Assembly: GCA_012798795.1 (NCBI GenBank)
Contig: JAAZMN010000032.1
Span: 1-33,204, forward strand
Length of the DNA stretch: 33,204 nt
DNA from: Bacillota bacterium
Lineage (GTDB): Bacteria; Bacillota; Limnochordia; Darwinibacteriales; DTU012
Direction of reading: 5' to 3'
This document shows positions 16,437-24,208 of the stretch, one piece after another. The notes under the pieces are model-generated. The model made no database searches and was not told where the DNA came from. It saw nothing but the letters and a program-made list of their open reading frames with translations. The translations under genes and the position numbers were made by a program. The number at the start of each line of letters is the position of its first letter. Position 1 is the stretch's first letter.

Positions 16437-17054
16437 TTAATTCTTCTTAAATAACGGCTGCAGCACTTTAAATAAACCAAAACCAACCACAGACATAATA
16501 ATACCTTTTAGCAGATTAAAGGGTACAATAGCGTAAACAATAAGTGTCCTAAAATCTATGATCAATGAGTTTATTTTGGCTGCTGTATTCACGATAGAAT
16601 CTACTGGAATATCGAAAGCTCTAGCATAAAACGGAATTAGGATAAAGTAATTAAATATTCCTCCAAATATAGCCATAGATATCACAGCAGTAAGGCATCC
16701 TACCAGAACCCCTTTTCTATTAACCTGCTTTTGATAAATTATTCCTAGCGGGATAACATAAGCTATGCCTACTAAAAAGTTTGCCAACTCACCTACACCG
16801 AAAGTATTACTGCCAATAATAATCTTCAGCAAATTTTTAAGAAACTCAATGGCTACACCTGCCCAAGTCCCCATGGCAAATGTTCCGATGATAGAAGGTA
16901 CATCACTTATATCCATTTTTAAAAATGCAGGAAAAATTGGCAGCGGAAAATCCAGCAGCATTAAAACAACCCCAACCCCTGATAACATACCGATTTTAAC
17001 CACAGAACCGGTGTCAAGCAATACCCGCCGTTGTTTTTTTAAATCTAATTTCAT
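16437..17054 (-). CDS. ribU: Riboflavin ECF transporter substrate-binding protein RibU
   Basis: S component of an energy-coupling-factor importer; binds riboflavin and docks on the shared EcfAAT module encoded elsewhere. The 205-residue product is highly hydrophobic with about six membrane helices. Family patterns are present: GMLSGVGVVLMLLDFPLPIF, LKMDISDVPSIIGTFAMG, and the mid region KNLLKIIIGSNTFGVGELAN, a typical RibU stretch. ATG 17054 (MKLDLKKQRRVL) has AGAGGG seven bases upstream; the frame extends to 17108 through the attenuator hairpin, which is not translated in this view. An FMN riboswitch and attenuator precede it, so FMN should switch it off. Single-gene transcript ending at the hairpin 16334-16379. 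Confidence 0.95.
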   Translation of the reverse strand: MKLDLKKQRRVLLDTGSVVKIGMLSGVGVVLMLLDFPLPIFPAFLKMDISDVPSIIGTFAMGTWAGVAIEFLKNLLKIIIGSNTFGVGELANFLVGIAYVIPLGIIYQKQVNRKGVLVGCLTAVISMAIFGGIFNYFILIPFYARAFDIPVDSIVNTAAKINSLIIDFRTLIVYAIVPFNLLKGIIMSVVGFGLFKVLQPLFKKN

Positions 17055-17073
17055 TTCACACCCTCTTCTCTGT

Positions 17074-17105
17074 AATAAAAAAACAACTTGAAATTCTTCA
17101 AGTTG
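17074..17105 (-). terminator. Attenuator terminator of the ribU riboswitch
   Basis: Minus-strand CAACTTGAA (17105-17097) pairs perfectly with TTCAAGTTG (17092-17084) around a four-base loop and is followed by TTTTTTTATT. It lies between the FMN aptamer and the ribU ribosome site, the position expected for ligand-induced termination. Confidence 0.85.
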
Positions 17106-17157
17106 CATATTGCTTGGAAAGTTACCAAAATATCCGAACTACCTGATTATCCTGTAA

Positions 17158-17284
17158 CCTTTTCTTCTCTCATCCAGACTTTACTGTCGGTTTTGGAATT
17201 TCACCAAATCAACAGTGAAAACTCACTGCTCGCGGACTGTTAACCGCCGGTCAGGAATTGCACCCTGCCCCGAAGAATTTCTTA
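17158..17284 (-). ncRNA. FMN riboswitch (RFN element)
   Basis: The minus strand carries the conserved RFN sequence blocks in order: CTTCGGGGCAGGGTG, AATTCCTGACCGGCGGT, AGTCCGCGAGC, GATTTGGTGAAATTCC, ACCGACAGT and AGTCTGGATGAGAGAAG. The P1 stem forms between AATTCTTC at the 5' end and GAGAAGAA at the 3' end. Element length and spacing are normal. Together with its promoter and the attenuator it fills the 384-bp gap upstream of ribU. Confidence 0.95.
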
Positions 17285-17299
17285 TGATGTTTTGACTTA

Positions 17300-17328
17300 A
17301 TTATAGAATACAAACTCAGCATCGTCAA
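17300..17328 (-). promoter_or_regulatory. Sigma-A type promoter for the FMN riboswitch/ribU
   Basis: Minus-strand TTGACG (17328-17323), 17-bp spacer and TATAAT (17305-17300): eleven of twelve consensus bases. Predicted transcription start near 17293 is just upstream of the aptamer P1 stem. Confidence 0.8.
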
Positions 17329-17354
17329 GAGTGTTTTTATTAAAAAAGTAGATT

Positions 17355-17384
17355 TTGTTGATAAAATAATATATAATATATAGT
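17355..17384 (+). promoter_or_regulatory. Candidate promoter for the GNAT gene
   Basis: TTGTTG (17355-17360), 18-bp spacer, TATAGT (17379-17384). The stretch is almost pure A and T, with an alternative TATAAT at 17372, so assignment of the exact boxes is uncertain. Confidence 0.35.
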
Positions 17385-17438
17385 AATATATATTTCAATG
17401 TCCAAGTACACTTAATAAAGGAGATATCAAACACAGCA

Positions 17439-17969
17439 ATGAATAATTTAGGATTAATGAAAGCAGATGATTTTCCAAAAATATACGATATTATGGTAGA
17501 ATCATTTCCAACATGTGAAATTAGATCATATCAAAAAGCACTACAACTGCTTAATAATCCTAATTACAAAATAATTGTAATCCAGGATCAACAACTTAAA
17601 AAAATCAGTGGGTTTTTTGCAGTATGGAACTTAACATCGTTTAACTTTATTGAACATTTTGCCGTTAGAAAAGATATGCGCGGTTTAGGCATCGGTTCAA
17701 AAGCAATGAAAAAATATATTCACATAAATAGCAGGCCTTTAGTATTAGAAGTGGAAGCATTTCCTACTGAGGAGGCCAAACGACGAATAAAATTTTATCA
17801 GCGATTAGGGTTTGTTGAAAATGAACTAGCTTATTTACAACCTCCAATTGAAAAAGGACAGGCGCGTCCACCTTTAAAAATCATGAACTGCCCATCCCCT
17901 ATTCCCAAAAAGAATTATAAAAATATTAAGGCTGTACTTTTCTCTAAAATATATGGCATTGAAATTTAA
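17439..17969 (+). CDS. GNAT family N-acetyltransferase
   Basis: Predicted acetyl-CoA-dependent N-acetyltransferase of unknown substrate. In 176 residues the GNAT core is clear: an N-terminal alpha-beta part (KADDFPKIYDIMVESFP), a central sheet with FAVRKDMRGLGIGSKAM, where R81-G-L-G-I-G86 is the acetyl-CoA pyrophosphate loop, and RIKFYQRLGFVEN as the typical motif B. The tail (QPPIEKGQARPPLKIMNCP) resembles stand-alone bacillar GNATs. An AAGGAG lies upstream but 15 bases from ATG 17439, an unusually long spacing; an internal ATG at 17457 has a closer AGGA but would cut into the first strand. It is a single gene in an AT-rich interval beside a decayed gene. Confidence 0.85.
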   Translation: MNNLGLMKADDFPKIYDIMVESFPTCEIRSYQKALQLLNNPNYKIIVIQDQQLKKISGFFAVWNLTSFNFIEHFAVRKDMRGLGIGSKAMKKYIHINSRPLVLEVEAFPTEEAKRRIKFYQRLGFVENELAYLQPPIEKGQARPPLKIMNCPSPIPKKNYKNIKAVLFSKIYGIEI

Positions 17970-18021
17970 CTTAAACGCTGCCTTGTAGAAAGAAAGTAGT
18001 TCTACTCCAATCTCCAAGAAC

Positions 18022-18099
18022 TTATTGTTCTTTCAAAATATCTCTTATCTCAGTCAATAACACCTCTTCTTTTGAAGGTTTAGGTGGTGAAGCAGGTCC
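18022..18099 (-). pseudogene. mscL: Remnant of large-conductance mechanosensitive channel gene mscL (3' end)
   Basis: Between the GNAT gene and the HAD phosphatase, 25 sense codons plus TAA on the minus strand read GPASPPKPSKEEVLLTEIRD followed by ILKEQ. This is the conserved C-terminal tail of MscL (PSKEEVLLTEIRDLL). The codon just before it is TAA (18102-18100), and no start, pore helix or second membrane helix of MscL can be found upstream before the phosphatase gene ends at 18168. About 110 codons are therefore gone. An AAGGAG with a TTG start around 18137 survives upstream in another frame and might be the relic ribosome site. I see no transposon scar. Confidence 0.8.
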
Positions 18100-18167
18100 T
18101 TAGTATCTTTACTTTAATAATAACTCTTTGCAATAATTCTCCTTTTATTTCAAAATCCCTGCTTGAA

Positions 18168-18698
18168 TCAAATAAGTTTCTCTGCAAGTAAGGTGTTCAC
18201 AGCTGCTAATAAATTTGGGCTTACTAAATCAACTCCTTCGGGGGCGTGATTTCTTGAACCTATGTAAATTGTTTTAGTCCCGGCGGCCTGACCTGCTATT
18301 ATATCTACATCGCGATCTCCTACTGTATAACTGTTTGACAAATCTATGTGATATTGATCAGCTAACGCTGTTATCATACCAGGTTTGGGTTTTCGACAGC
18401 TGCAGTCTGATTGGGGTTTGTGAATACATACCGCGATTTGATCAATATGCGCACCGTCTTTTTCCATTTCCTGAAGTAGCTTACAGTGAATTTCTTGTAA
18501 AGCTTCGCGACTAAAATACCCTAGCCCTACTCCTCCCTGATTAGTTACTACAAAAACACGATATCCTAGTTCATTTAGTTTACGAACAGCTTGACCTACT
18601 CCGGGAATCATAACTAATTCATCAGCATTGTTCGGAGGATGCTTATAACTTCTATTAAGGACCCCATCTCTGTCTAGAAAAAAAGCTCGCTGTTTCAT
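18168..18698 (-). CDS. HAD-IIIA phosphatase, GmhB-like (heptose 1,7-bisphosphate phosphatase family)
   Basis: Removes the phosphate at C7 of heptose 1,7-bisphosphate in characterised relatives; related histidinol-phosphate phosphatases share the fold, so the substrate is not certain. The 176-residue protein shows DxD motif I (FLDRDGVLN, D9 and D11), motif II VVTNQGGVG, the zinc-binding loop C-x-H then C-x-C (CIHKPQSDCSCRKPKPGM), and motif IV VGDRDVDI. Length is normal. It follows the MutS-like gene by 33 bp on the same strand, so the two are probably co-transcribed. There is no sugar-nucleotide gene nearby to say what pathway it serves. Confidence 0.88.
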   Translation of the reverse strand: MKQRAFFLDRDGVLNRSYKHPPNNADELVMIPGVGQAVRKLNELGYRVFVVTNQGGVGLGYFSREALQEIHCKLLQEMEKDGAHIDQIAVCIHKPQSDCSCRKPKPGMITALADQYHIDLSNSYTVGDRDVDIIAGQAAGTKTIYIGSRNHAPEGVDLVSPNLLAAVNTLLAEKLI

Positions 18699-18731
18699 TA
18701 TACGCTCGTTTCCTCTCTCAACCTATATGTA

Positions 18732-20468
18732 CTATTGAGTTATTTCTTCCGGGTAACCTAAAATCTTTAGCAACTGGATTGCATTTCTTGTTGTTGATGG
18801 CCCGGGTTTTAATGTGTAATCAAAACTCAACCCGTGTTCTGCTAATTCTTCACGAAAATGATAATTATCAAAATCAGATGCGAGCATGTTGGTTAATTCT
18901 AAATCATGAGTCGCCGCTAAAACAAAACTATTCTGGTGCACAATATATCTAAGTACACTGCAACCTGCTTTTATTCTTTCTTCAGAATTGGTCCCCCGAT
19001 ACATTTCGTCAAGTATTGCTAATGTGGTAATCTCATCATTCTGTTTGGTTTGAGAAATTATTCGTAAAATTGACTGAGCCTCCACTAAATAATAACTTTT
19101 ACCTTCAATAATATTATCGGCACGGCCGATAACTGTAAGCAGTTTTACAAATTCCGACTTGTATTCTCTGGCAAAACAAGTATACACTGTTTGAGCAAAT
19201 AATGCATTTATGCCAATGGTGCGTAAAAATGTAGATTTTCCCGACATATTTGAACCTGTTATCAGTATTCCTTTATCTTGAACAGTTAATGAATTAGCTA
19301 CCGGGTTCTTAAGTAAAGGATGGTACATTTCAATTCCTCGGATTTCCTTTACATCTAATCTGGTAGTTTTTAGTGCAGGTTCACAATAATACTGCAGTGA
19401 TTCTCGATATGATGCAATAGCCTGATAAGCATCTAAATCACCAATGATTTGAAAGATAGTGCGAAATGACTGACGATTCTTATTGATAATATTGATAGCT
19501 CGGTAAAAACCCTTAATCTCTATCAGAAAATAAATGTTTATATACTGTAGTAAAGTTCCCATGATAGGATCTGCCGAATAGGCGGAATCTAAACCAATAA
19601 AAGATGTTGTTCGCCAATATGAAGCAACTCGACTAACTGCTGTCCTAAGCTCACTCTGAATACTGTTTAATTCATCGGCCTCAATCTTATTCAGCTTCTT
19701 ACCCCAATAAAGCAGTTTGCTGAGGGATTTAACTCCATTGAAATAAATAGATATCTTTTTTTGCACATTATAATAAATAAAACTATTTATGATAAAAACA
19801 GTCAGAACTGCTAAAACTCCATGAACTATTGATACAAGAAACGCTAATGGACTAATTAATGCACAATAAAACATAAGTGAATGCAGCAGGCTGTAACGCG
19901 AATGCCAAATAGCAGGCGGATCCCAAAGCAATCTTACCATGCCTATACCATCACTAATACCGATTTTGCTCAGAATCACTTGAACATCTTGACGTATTTT
20001 AGGTTTCTCTTGAAATAGCCTGATTAACTCTGCACGCTGTTCAAGTTGGTTATGATCAAATAACGGCCATCTGAGCATCTTATAGAGACACTGTCGGCCG
20101 CAGTCTGTTAATGTCCGATCTATTTCGGTAAAAACATGATCCATATTTAAATCTTGCCAAGTGCGATCATCAATAGTAAATACAGTTGACTCCTTAGCAA
20201 CTAAGTCGAATAAGGAACGATTCTTAGAAAAATCCTGCTTCTTATCAGGCTTTTGTTTTGAACCCCATTTATTGCGCAAAGACTTAAGCAATTTCTGATA
20301 GTCTAATTTCTTAAACAGCATAATACTGATAAAACCACAAATTAAAGCAGGAGCTAAGAGCCAAAGAAATCGGCTGTCATTTAGGTTATGAGTTAATACT
20401 ACTGCTAAATAGGCAGTAATCCCCGCTAAAATCGCCAAACTCCAAGCTGACAGCTTTAATGTTCTCAT
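18732..20468 (-). CDS. Membrane-anchored MutS-like ATPase
   Basis: A 578-residue MutS-family protein that lacks the mismatch-recognition domain. Two hydrophobic helices at residues about 9-29 and 34-51 and another hydrophobic pair near 195-235 suggest membrane attachment. The middle is the MutS core/lever helix region (EIDRTLTDCGRQCLYKML resembles the start of MutS domain III). The C-terminal ATPase has Walker A GSNMSGKSTFLRTIG, the signature and Walker B LAILDEMYRGTNSEER, and the H-loop ATHD. AAGGAG lies eight bases before ATG 20468. MutS homologues of this membrane type are common in Bacteroidota and Bacillota but their role is not established. It should not be assumed to act in mismatch repair. 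Confidence 0.85.
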   Translation of the reverse strand: MRTLKLSAWSLAILAGITAYLAVVLTHNLNDSRFLWLLAPALICGFISIMLFKKLDYQKLLKSLRNKWGSKQKPDKKQDFSKNRSLFDLVAKESTVFTIDDRTWQDLNMDHVFTEIDRTLTDCGRQCLYKMLRWPLFDHNQLEQRAELIRLFQEKPKIRQDVQVILSKIGISDGIGMVRLLWDPPAIWHSRYSLLHSLMFYCALISPLAFLVSIVHGVLAVLTVFIINSFIYYNVQKKISIYFNGVKSLSKLLYWGKKLNKIEADELNSIQSELRTAVSRVASYWRTTSFIGLDSAYSADPIMGTLLQYINIYFLIEIKGFYRAINIINKNRQSFRTIFQIIGDLDAYQAIASYRESLQYYCEPALKTTRLDVKEIRGIEMYHPLLKNPVANSLTVQDKGILITGSNMSGKSTFLRTIGINALFAQTVYTCFAREYKSEFVKLLTVIGRADNIIEGKSYYLVEAQSILRIISQTKQNDEITTLAILDEMYRGTNSEERIKAGCSVLRYIVHQNSFVLAATHDLELTNMLASDFDNYHFREELAEHGLSFDYTLKPGPSTTRNAIQLLKILGYPEEITQ

Positions 20469-20497
20469 CTGCAGTTCTCCTTTAGTTAAATTGTTGT

Positions 20498-20527
20498 GGA
20501 GTGGAAGATATCAACTTCTCCCACTCC
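20498..20527. terminator. Hairpin after leuS
   Basis: GGAGTGG (20498-20504) and CCACTCC (20521-20527) pair perfectly, with an inner GAAG/CTTC extension. No U tract follows on the minus strand, so it may be a weak terminator, a processing site or part of the leader of the MutS-like gene. Confidence 0.35.
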
Positions 20528-20544
20528 TTTAAAGTAAACCGTCA

Positions 20545-22941
20545 TTATCGAACTACAAAATTGATAATTCGCCCGGGTACAAATATTGTTTTTACGACTT
20601 GTTTACCTGCTAAAGAATTCTTTACAGATGGTATATTTACTGCAGCGTCACTAACCTGAGATTCCTCTGCATCCACTGCAACCTTAACTGTTGCCCTAGT
20701 TTTTCCGTTAACTTGAACAGCAACAATAACCTCATCAACTACCAGCATTTTCGGATCAGCCTTAGGCCATTTGGCTTGAAAAACTGACTGTTCGTATCCT
20801 AGTTTTCGCCATAGTTCTTCCGCTAAATGCGGTGTCATTGGAGCTAACAATACTACTAAAGTTTCTAAACTTTTTTTATCCAGCCTTTCACCTGCATCAT
20901 TAATAAATTCCATAAAAGCACTTACTACTGTATTGAGTTTAAACGACTCTATTCGCTCCGTTATAGTTGCAATCAAACGATTGCGGCGCTTTTCTGACTC
21001 CTGAGTAGGTTGAGGCAGCTGTTCTAAACTGCGTTCGAATAGATTCCACAAACGCTGGATAAAACGGTATACACCTTCAATTCCACTGTCCATCCATTCT
21101 GAATCAACTTCTGGCGGACCGATAAACAGTTCATAAAGCCTCAATGAATCTGCTCCGTAATGCTGAACTAATTCATCAGGATTAACCACATTTCCTTTAG
21201 ATTTACTCATCTTAATGCTGTCTTTAGTAATCATACCCTGATTAAAAAGTCTTGTAAACGGTTCCTCATAATCCACAATGCCAATATCTTTAAGAAACAT
21301 TGTATAAAACCGTGAATACAGTAAGTGTAAAACCGCATGTTCTACACCACCTACATATAAGTCTACCGGAGTCCAATATTTAATTTTCTGTGGATCCGCC
21401 AATTCTTTATCATTATCTGGATCTACATAGCGTAAGAAATACCAACATGAACCGGCCCACTGGGGCATTGTATTAGTTTCCCGTTTGGCATTTTCGCCAC
21501 ATAATGGACAAGTTGTATTAACCCAATCATCAATTGCAGCCAAAGGCGATTCTCCGGTACCAGTAGGTTGATAATTTTCAACATCGGGAAGCATTACCGG
21601 TAATTCGGATTCAGGAACCGGAACTTCTCCACATGCAGGACAATGAATGATGGGAATTGGCTCTCCCCAATAGCGCTGCCGAGAGAAAACCCAATCACGC
21701 ATTTTATATTGTACTGCTCTTTTGGCAAGTCCTTTTTTCTCCAGGTCTTTTAATATTACCTTTCTGGCTTTATCAGAGCTTAAGTTATTATACAAATCGG
21801 AATTAATTAGCCTCCCTTCCTCTTCGTAGGGCAATTCAGGGATGTTTCCATCGTCAGTAGCAATTACTGGTATTATTGATATATTAAATCTATCGGCAAA
21901 TTCGAAGTCCCGTTCATCATGTGCCGGTACTGCCATAATTGCACCTGAACCGTAATCGATTAATACATAGTCGCTTACCCAAATAGGAATTTTCTCACCA
22001 TTAACCGGATTTATGCCGTAAGCTCCGGTAAAAACACCGGTTTTCTCCTTACTAGCCATTCTTTCCACCGCAGATTTGGTTAAAGCTTCATTTATATAAT
22101 CCTGAACAGCGGCAGTTCGATCAGAATTAGTAATTTCATTAACTAATTCGTGTTCCGGGGCTAAAACTAGATAGGTAGCTCCAAACAATGTATCAACACG
22201 AGTTGTAAATACTGTAATACTTTTAGTGCTGTCAGCAATAGAGAATTTTACATCAGCACCTTCACTGCGTCCAATCCAGCTTTCCTGCATCTTCAGTACT
22301 TTTTCAGGCCAATCAAGAGTTTTTAAACTGTCTAGGAGGCGATCAGCATACTCAGTGATCTTTAACATCCATTGTTTAAGCATTTTCTTTTCTACTTGGG
22401 TACCACAGCGTTCACATACACCGCCGACCACTTCTTCATTTGCCAGTCCTGTCAGACAGCTGGGGCAAAAATTAATTGGCATTTCTTTACGATAAGCTAA
22501 TCCATGTTTATACATCTGAAGAAAAATCCACTGGGTCCATTTGTAGTATTTAGGATCGGTAGTATCAATCTCTCTACTCCAATCATACATGGCTCCTATC
22601 TCCTGCAGCTGTCTTTTAAAATTAATAATATTTCTTTCTGTGGAAATGCGAGGATGAATTCCTTTTGCTATGGCATCGTTTTCTGCAGGCAACCCAAAAG
22701 CATCCCAACCCATGGGATGAAGCACCTGATAACCTTGTAGGGTTTTGTATCTACTCCAAACATCACTTAATACATATCCACGCCAATGACCGACATGTAA
22801 GCCTGAACCCGAAGGATAAGGAAACATATCCAAACAATAAAATTTTGGTTTACTCGGATCATTTGTTGTCATGTGTAATTGATTTTCATCCCAATAATTC
22901 TGCCATTTTGGTTCGATTTCTCTGTGATTGTATCCACCCAT
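20545..22941 (-). CDS. leuS: Leucyl-tRNA synthetase
   Basis: Charges tRNA-Leu with leucine. I start at ATG 22941 (MGGYNHREIEPKWQNYW), the family N-terminus, with AAGGAGG upstream; the frame is open to 23025, but that part is the T-box terminator and is leader RNA. The 798-residue product has the class I HIGH box as PYPSGSGLHVGH (about residues 41-52), the CP1 editing domain with TTRVDTLFGATYLVLAPEHE and GIMAVPAHDERD-like GAIMAVPAHDERDFEFA, zinc-binding cysteine pairs (CPSC/CERC and CPAC/CPLC), KMSKSKGNVVNPDE, and the C-terminal VQVNGKTRATVKV. It is regulated by a leucine T-box leader and a strong promoter. Confidence 0.98.
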   Translation of the reverse strand: MGGYNHREIEPKWQNYWDENQLHMTTNDPSKPKFYCLDMFPYPSGSGLHVGHWRGYVLSDVWSRYKTLQGYQVLHPMGWDAFGLPAENDAIAKGIHPRISTERNIINFKRQLQEIGAMYDWSREIDTTDPKYYKWTQWIFLQMYKHGLAYRKEMPINFCPSCLTGLANEEVVGGVCERCGTQVEKKMLKQWMLKITEYADRLLDSLKTLDWPEKVLKMQESWIGRSEGADVKFSIADSTKSITVFTTRVDTLFGATYLVLAPEHELVNEITNSDRTAAVQDYINEALTKSAVERMASKEKTGVFTGAYGINPVNGEKIPIWVSDYVLIDYGSGAIMAVPAHDERDFEFADRFNISIIPVIATDDGNIPELPYEEEGRLINSDLYNNLSSDKARKVILKDLEKKGLAKRAVQYKMRDWVFSRQRYWGEPIPIIHCPACGEVPVPESELPVMLPDVENYQPTGTGESPLAAIDDWVNTTCPLCGENAKRETNTMPQWAGSCWYFLRYVDPDNDKELADPQKIKYWTPVDLYVGGVEHAVLHLLYSRFYTMFLKDIGIVDYEEPFTRLFNQGMITKDSIKMSKSKGNVVNPDELVQHYGADSLRLYELFIGPPEVDSEWMDSGIEGVYRFIQRLWNLFERSLEQLPQPTQESEKRRNRLIATITERIESFKLNTVVSAFMEFINDAGERLDKKSLETLVVLLAPMTPHLAEELWRKLGYEQSVFQAKWPKADPKMLVVDEVIVAVQVNGKTRATVKVAVDAEESQVSDAAVNIPSVKNSLAGKQVVKTIFVPGRIINFVVR

Positions 22942-22970
22942 ATATTTATCGTCCTCCTTATAGTTAAAAA

Positions 22971-23002
22971 CAAAAAAACCCTTCACTCGAGGCGAAAGGG
23001 TT
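22971..23002 (-). terminator. T-box terminator of leuS
   Basis: Minus-strand AACCCTT (23002-22996) pairs with AAGGGTT (22983-22977), followed by a run of seven T. The loop contains CTCGA (22991-22987), which can instead pair with TCGAG (23017-23013) next to the T-box bulge to form the competing antiterminator. Confidence 0.9.
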
Positions 23003-23224
23003 CGCGGTACCACTCGATTTAGCATAATAAATGCTCACTCAACTCCAAATGGATCATCCGGATAACGGTAGATTAAACCGCTTCAGCCTACTATTAAATA
23101 TTCAGCGAAGACTCAAAGGTGAGTTCCACTATATCGGTACATACTATCTCTCACCATACAATAGTTCTCTGTATTGACCTTAAATAGTGTACTAGTCCTT
23201 ATCCACGTTTTTAATAATTGATTT
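22971..23224 (-). ncRNA. T-box leader (leucine) of leuS
   Basis: A classic T-box riboswitch that senses uncharged tRNA. The minus strand has the T-box sequence GAGTGGTACCGCG (23015-23003) followed by the terminator. Upstream is a long stem I with GGTGAGAGATAG-type internal-loop sequence, and GGAACTCACC with a candidate specifier codon CTC at 23123-23121, a leucine codon, matching the downstream gene. The leader is about 250 nt, the usual size, and accounts for most of the 366-bp gap between leuS and yunB. The specifier call depends on the position of the conserved GAAC and following purine. Confidence 0.93.
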
Positions 23225-23230
23225 ATGCAT

Positions 23231-23259
23231 ATTATACCCAATAATTATCTGGTTGACAA
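23231..23259 (-). promoter_or_regulatory. Sigma-A type promoter for the leuS T-box leader
   Basis: Minus-strand TTGTCA (23259-23254), 17-bp spacer, TATAAT (23236-23231): eleven of twelve consensus bases. The predicted start is near 23224. Confidence 0.82.
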
Positions 23260-23307
23260 GGGACTATTTAAAAAAACCTTTATTGCGAACATAAGGCTAT
23301 AGACAAA

Positions 23308-24105
23308 CTACAATCCAAAATCAGTTAAATCAAACTCAATGTCCGATTTTTGTCTATCAGATTCCATAGTGTGACCGAAACCACCTACAATTCCTCCGGG
23401 TGCAAAATACCATGACGGAACAGAACCGATAATTACTTCTTCAATAATGGGAAACCGTGTGGAAACAGGCAGTGTTACCGAAGTCCACGGAATAACCACA
23501 CGCATCTCAACTTTGACATCTAAATAGATTCGATGAATGGTCTGATTAATCCCGGCTGCGTGAAAACTGCTTACAGGTGTTGTAGTTACAGATCCAGCGG
23601 GAATGATTTTAATTGGAATTCCCGGTCCCCAGCCTGCAAGAAAATCTAAACCCAACAGCTGACCGAGGGGAACTGGAAATATTTCATCTCCTAGATTAAA
23701 TAAAGACTGCAGTACTTTGTGAGTAGCTGAAGAAGACACCCGATTTATTTCACCGGTATTATATTGAATTGCTTGTATTTGCCCTTGATCATCGGATTTT
23801 ATAACAGCCATTTCAGCCGTACTGATACTGATGGCCATGGTTTCTTCAATTGCTAAGTTAATCGCTCGTGTGGCTAAGCCGATGGCTCGAGTCTGAGCCC
23901 ATGCATGAATTACTGGACTTACCCGCCACTCGATGATAATTGCAGTTAATACTGATAATAGTATAATGAACATTATTATCAGCAGAATAAATTTTAGTAG
24001 GGGTAATGGTTTTTTAACTTGCTTTTGTTGCAGCTTATCTGCTTTAACCGATGATGAATAATTTTTTTTGCGGTACAGCTTAGACTGCCATCTTAACCGC
24101 ATCAT
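23308..24105 (-). CDS. yunB: Sporulation protein YunB
   Basis: YunB is a sigma-E-dependent mother-cell protein of Bacillus sporulation whose molecular role is not known. The 265-residue product has a basic N-terminus, one membrane helix (about residues 35-58, LLKFILLIIMFIILLSVL), then the conserved YunB ectodomain: WAQTRAIGLATRAINLAI, PVPLGQLLGLDFLAGWGPGI, and the C-terminal YFAPGG motif. AGGAGG sits five bases before ATG 24105 and eight before a second ATG at 24102, the latter being better spaced. Minus-strand CATACTAT at 24177-24170 resembles a sigma-E -10 box, but I see no good matching -35. It is divergent from the penicillin-binding protein gene. Confidence 0.92.
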   Translation of the reverse strand: MMRLRWQSKLYRKKNYSSSVKADKLQQKQVKKPLPLLKFILLIIMFIILLSVLTAIIIEWRVSPVIHAWAQTRAIGLATRAINLAIEETMAISISTAEMAVIKSDDQGQIQAIQYNTGEINRVSSSATHKVLQSLFNLGDEIFPVPLGQLLGLDFLAGWGPGIPIKIIPAGSVTTTPVSSFHAAGINQTIHRIYLDVKVEMRVVIPWTSVTLPVSTRFPIIEEVIIGSVPSWYFAPGGIVGGFGHTMESDRQKSDIEFDLTDFGL

Positions 24106-24155
24106 TTTTACCTCCTGCCTTGTATTTATTTAGGGTTTATGGTAAATTATATCTG

Positions 24156-24184
24156 TTCATAGCAAAATTATAGTATGATATAAT
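24156..24184 (+). promoter_or_regulatory. Promoter for the penicillin-binding protein gene
   Basis: TTCATA (24156-24161), 17-bp spacer and a perfect TATAAT (24179-24184). The predicted start, near 24191, is only about 18 nt before the TTG start I favour. Confidence 0.5.
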
Positions 24185-24208
24185 GTATGAGTGATGGGAG
24201 TGAAAACA

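Noticed and set aside
16765-17091. Plus-strand 108-codon frame opposite ribU
   Set aside because: Antisense to ribU and its attenuator, no start signal, product is a proline/serine-rich shadow.
22942-23025. Longer LeuRS N-terminus (28 extra residues)
   Set aside because: The extension is encoded by the T-box terminator region and is not part of LeuRS proteins; the ribosome site is at 22941.
24165-24195. Sigma-E promoter for yunB (CATACTAT on the minus strand)
   Set aside because: The -10-like box matches well, but I find no -35 at the right distance, so it is mentioned only in the yunB entry.
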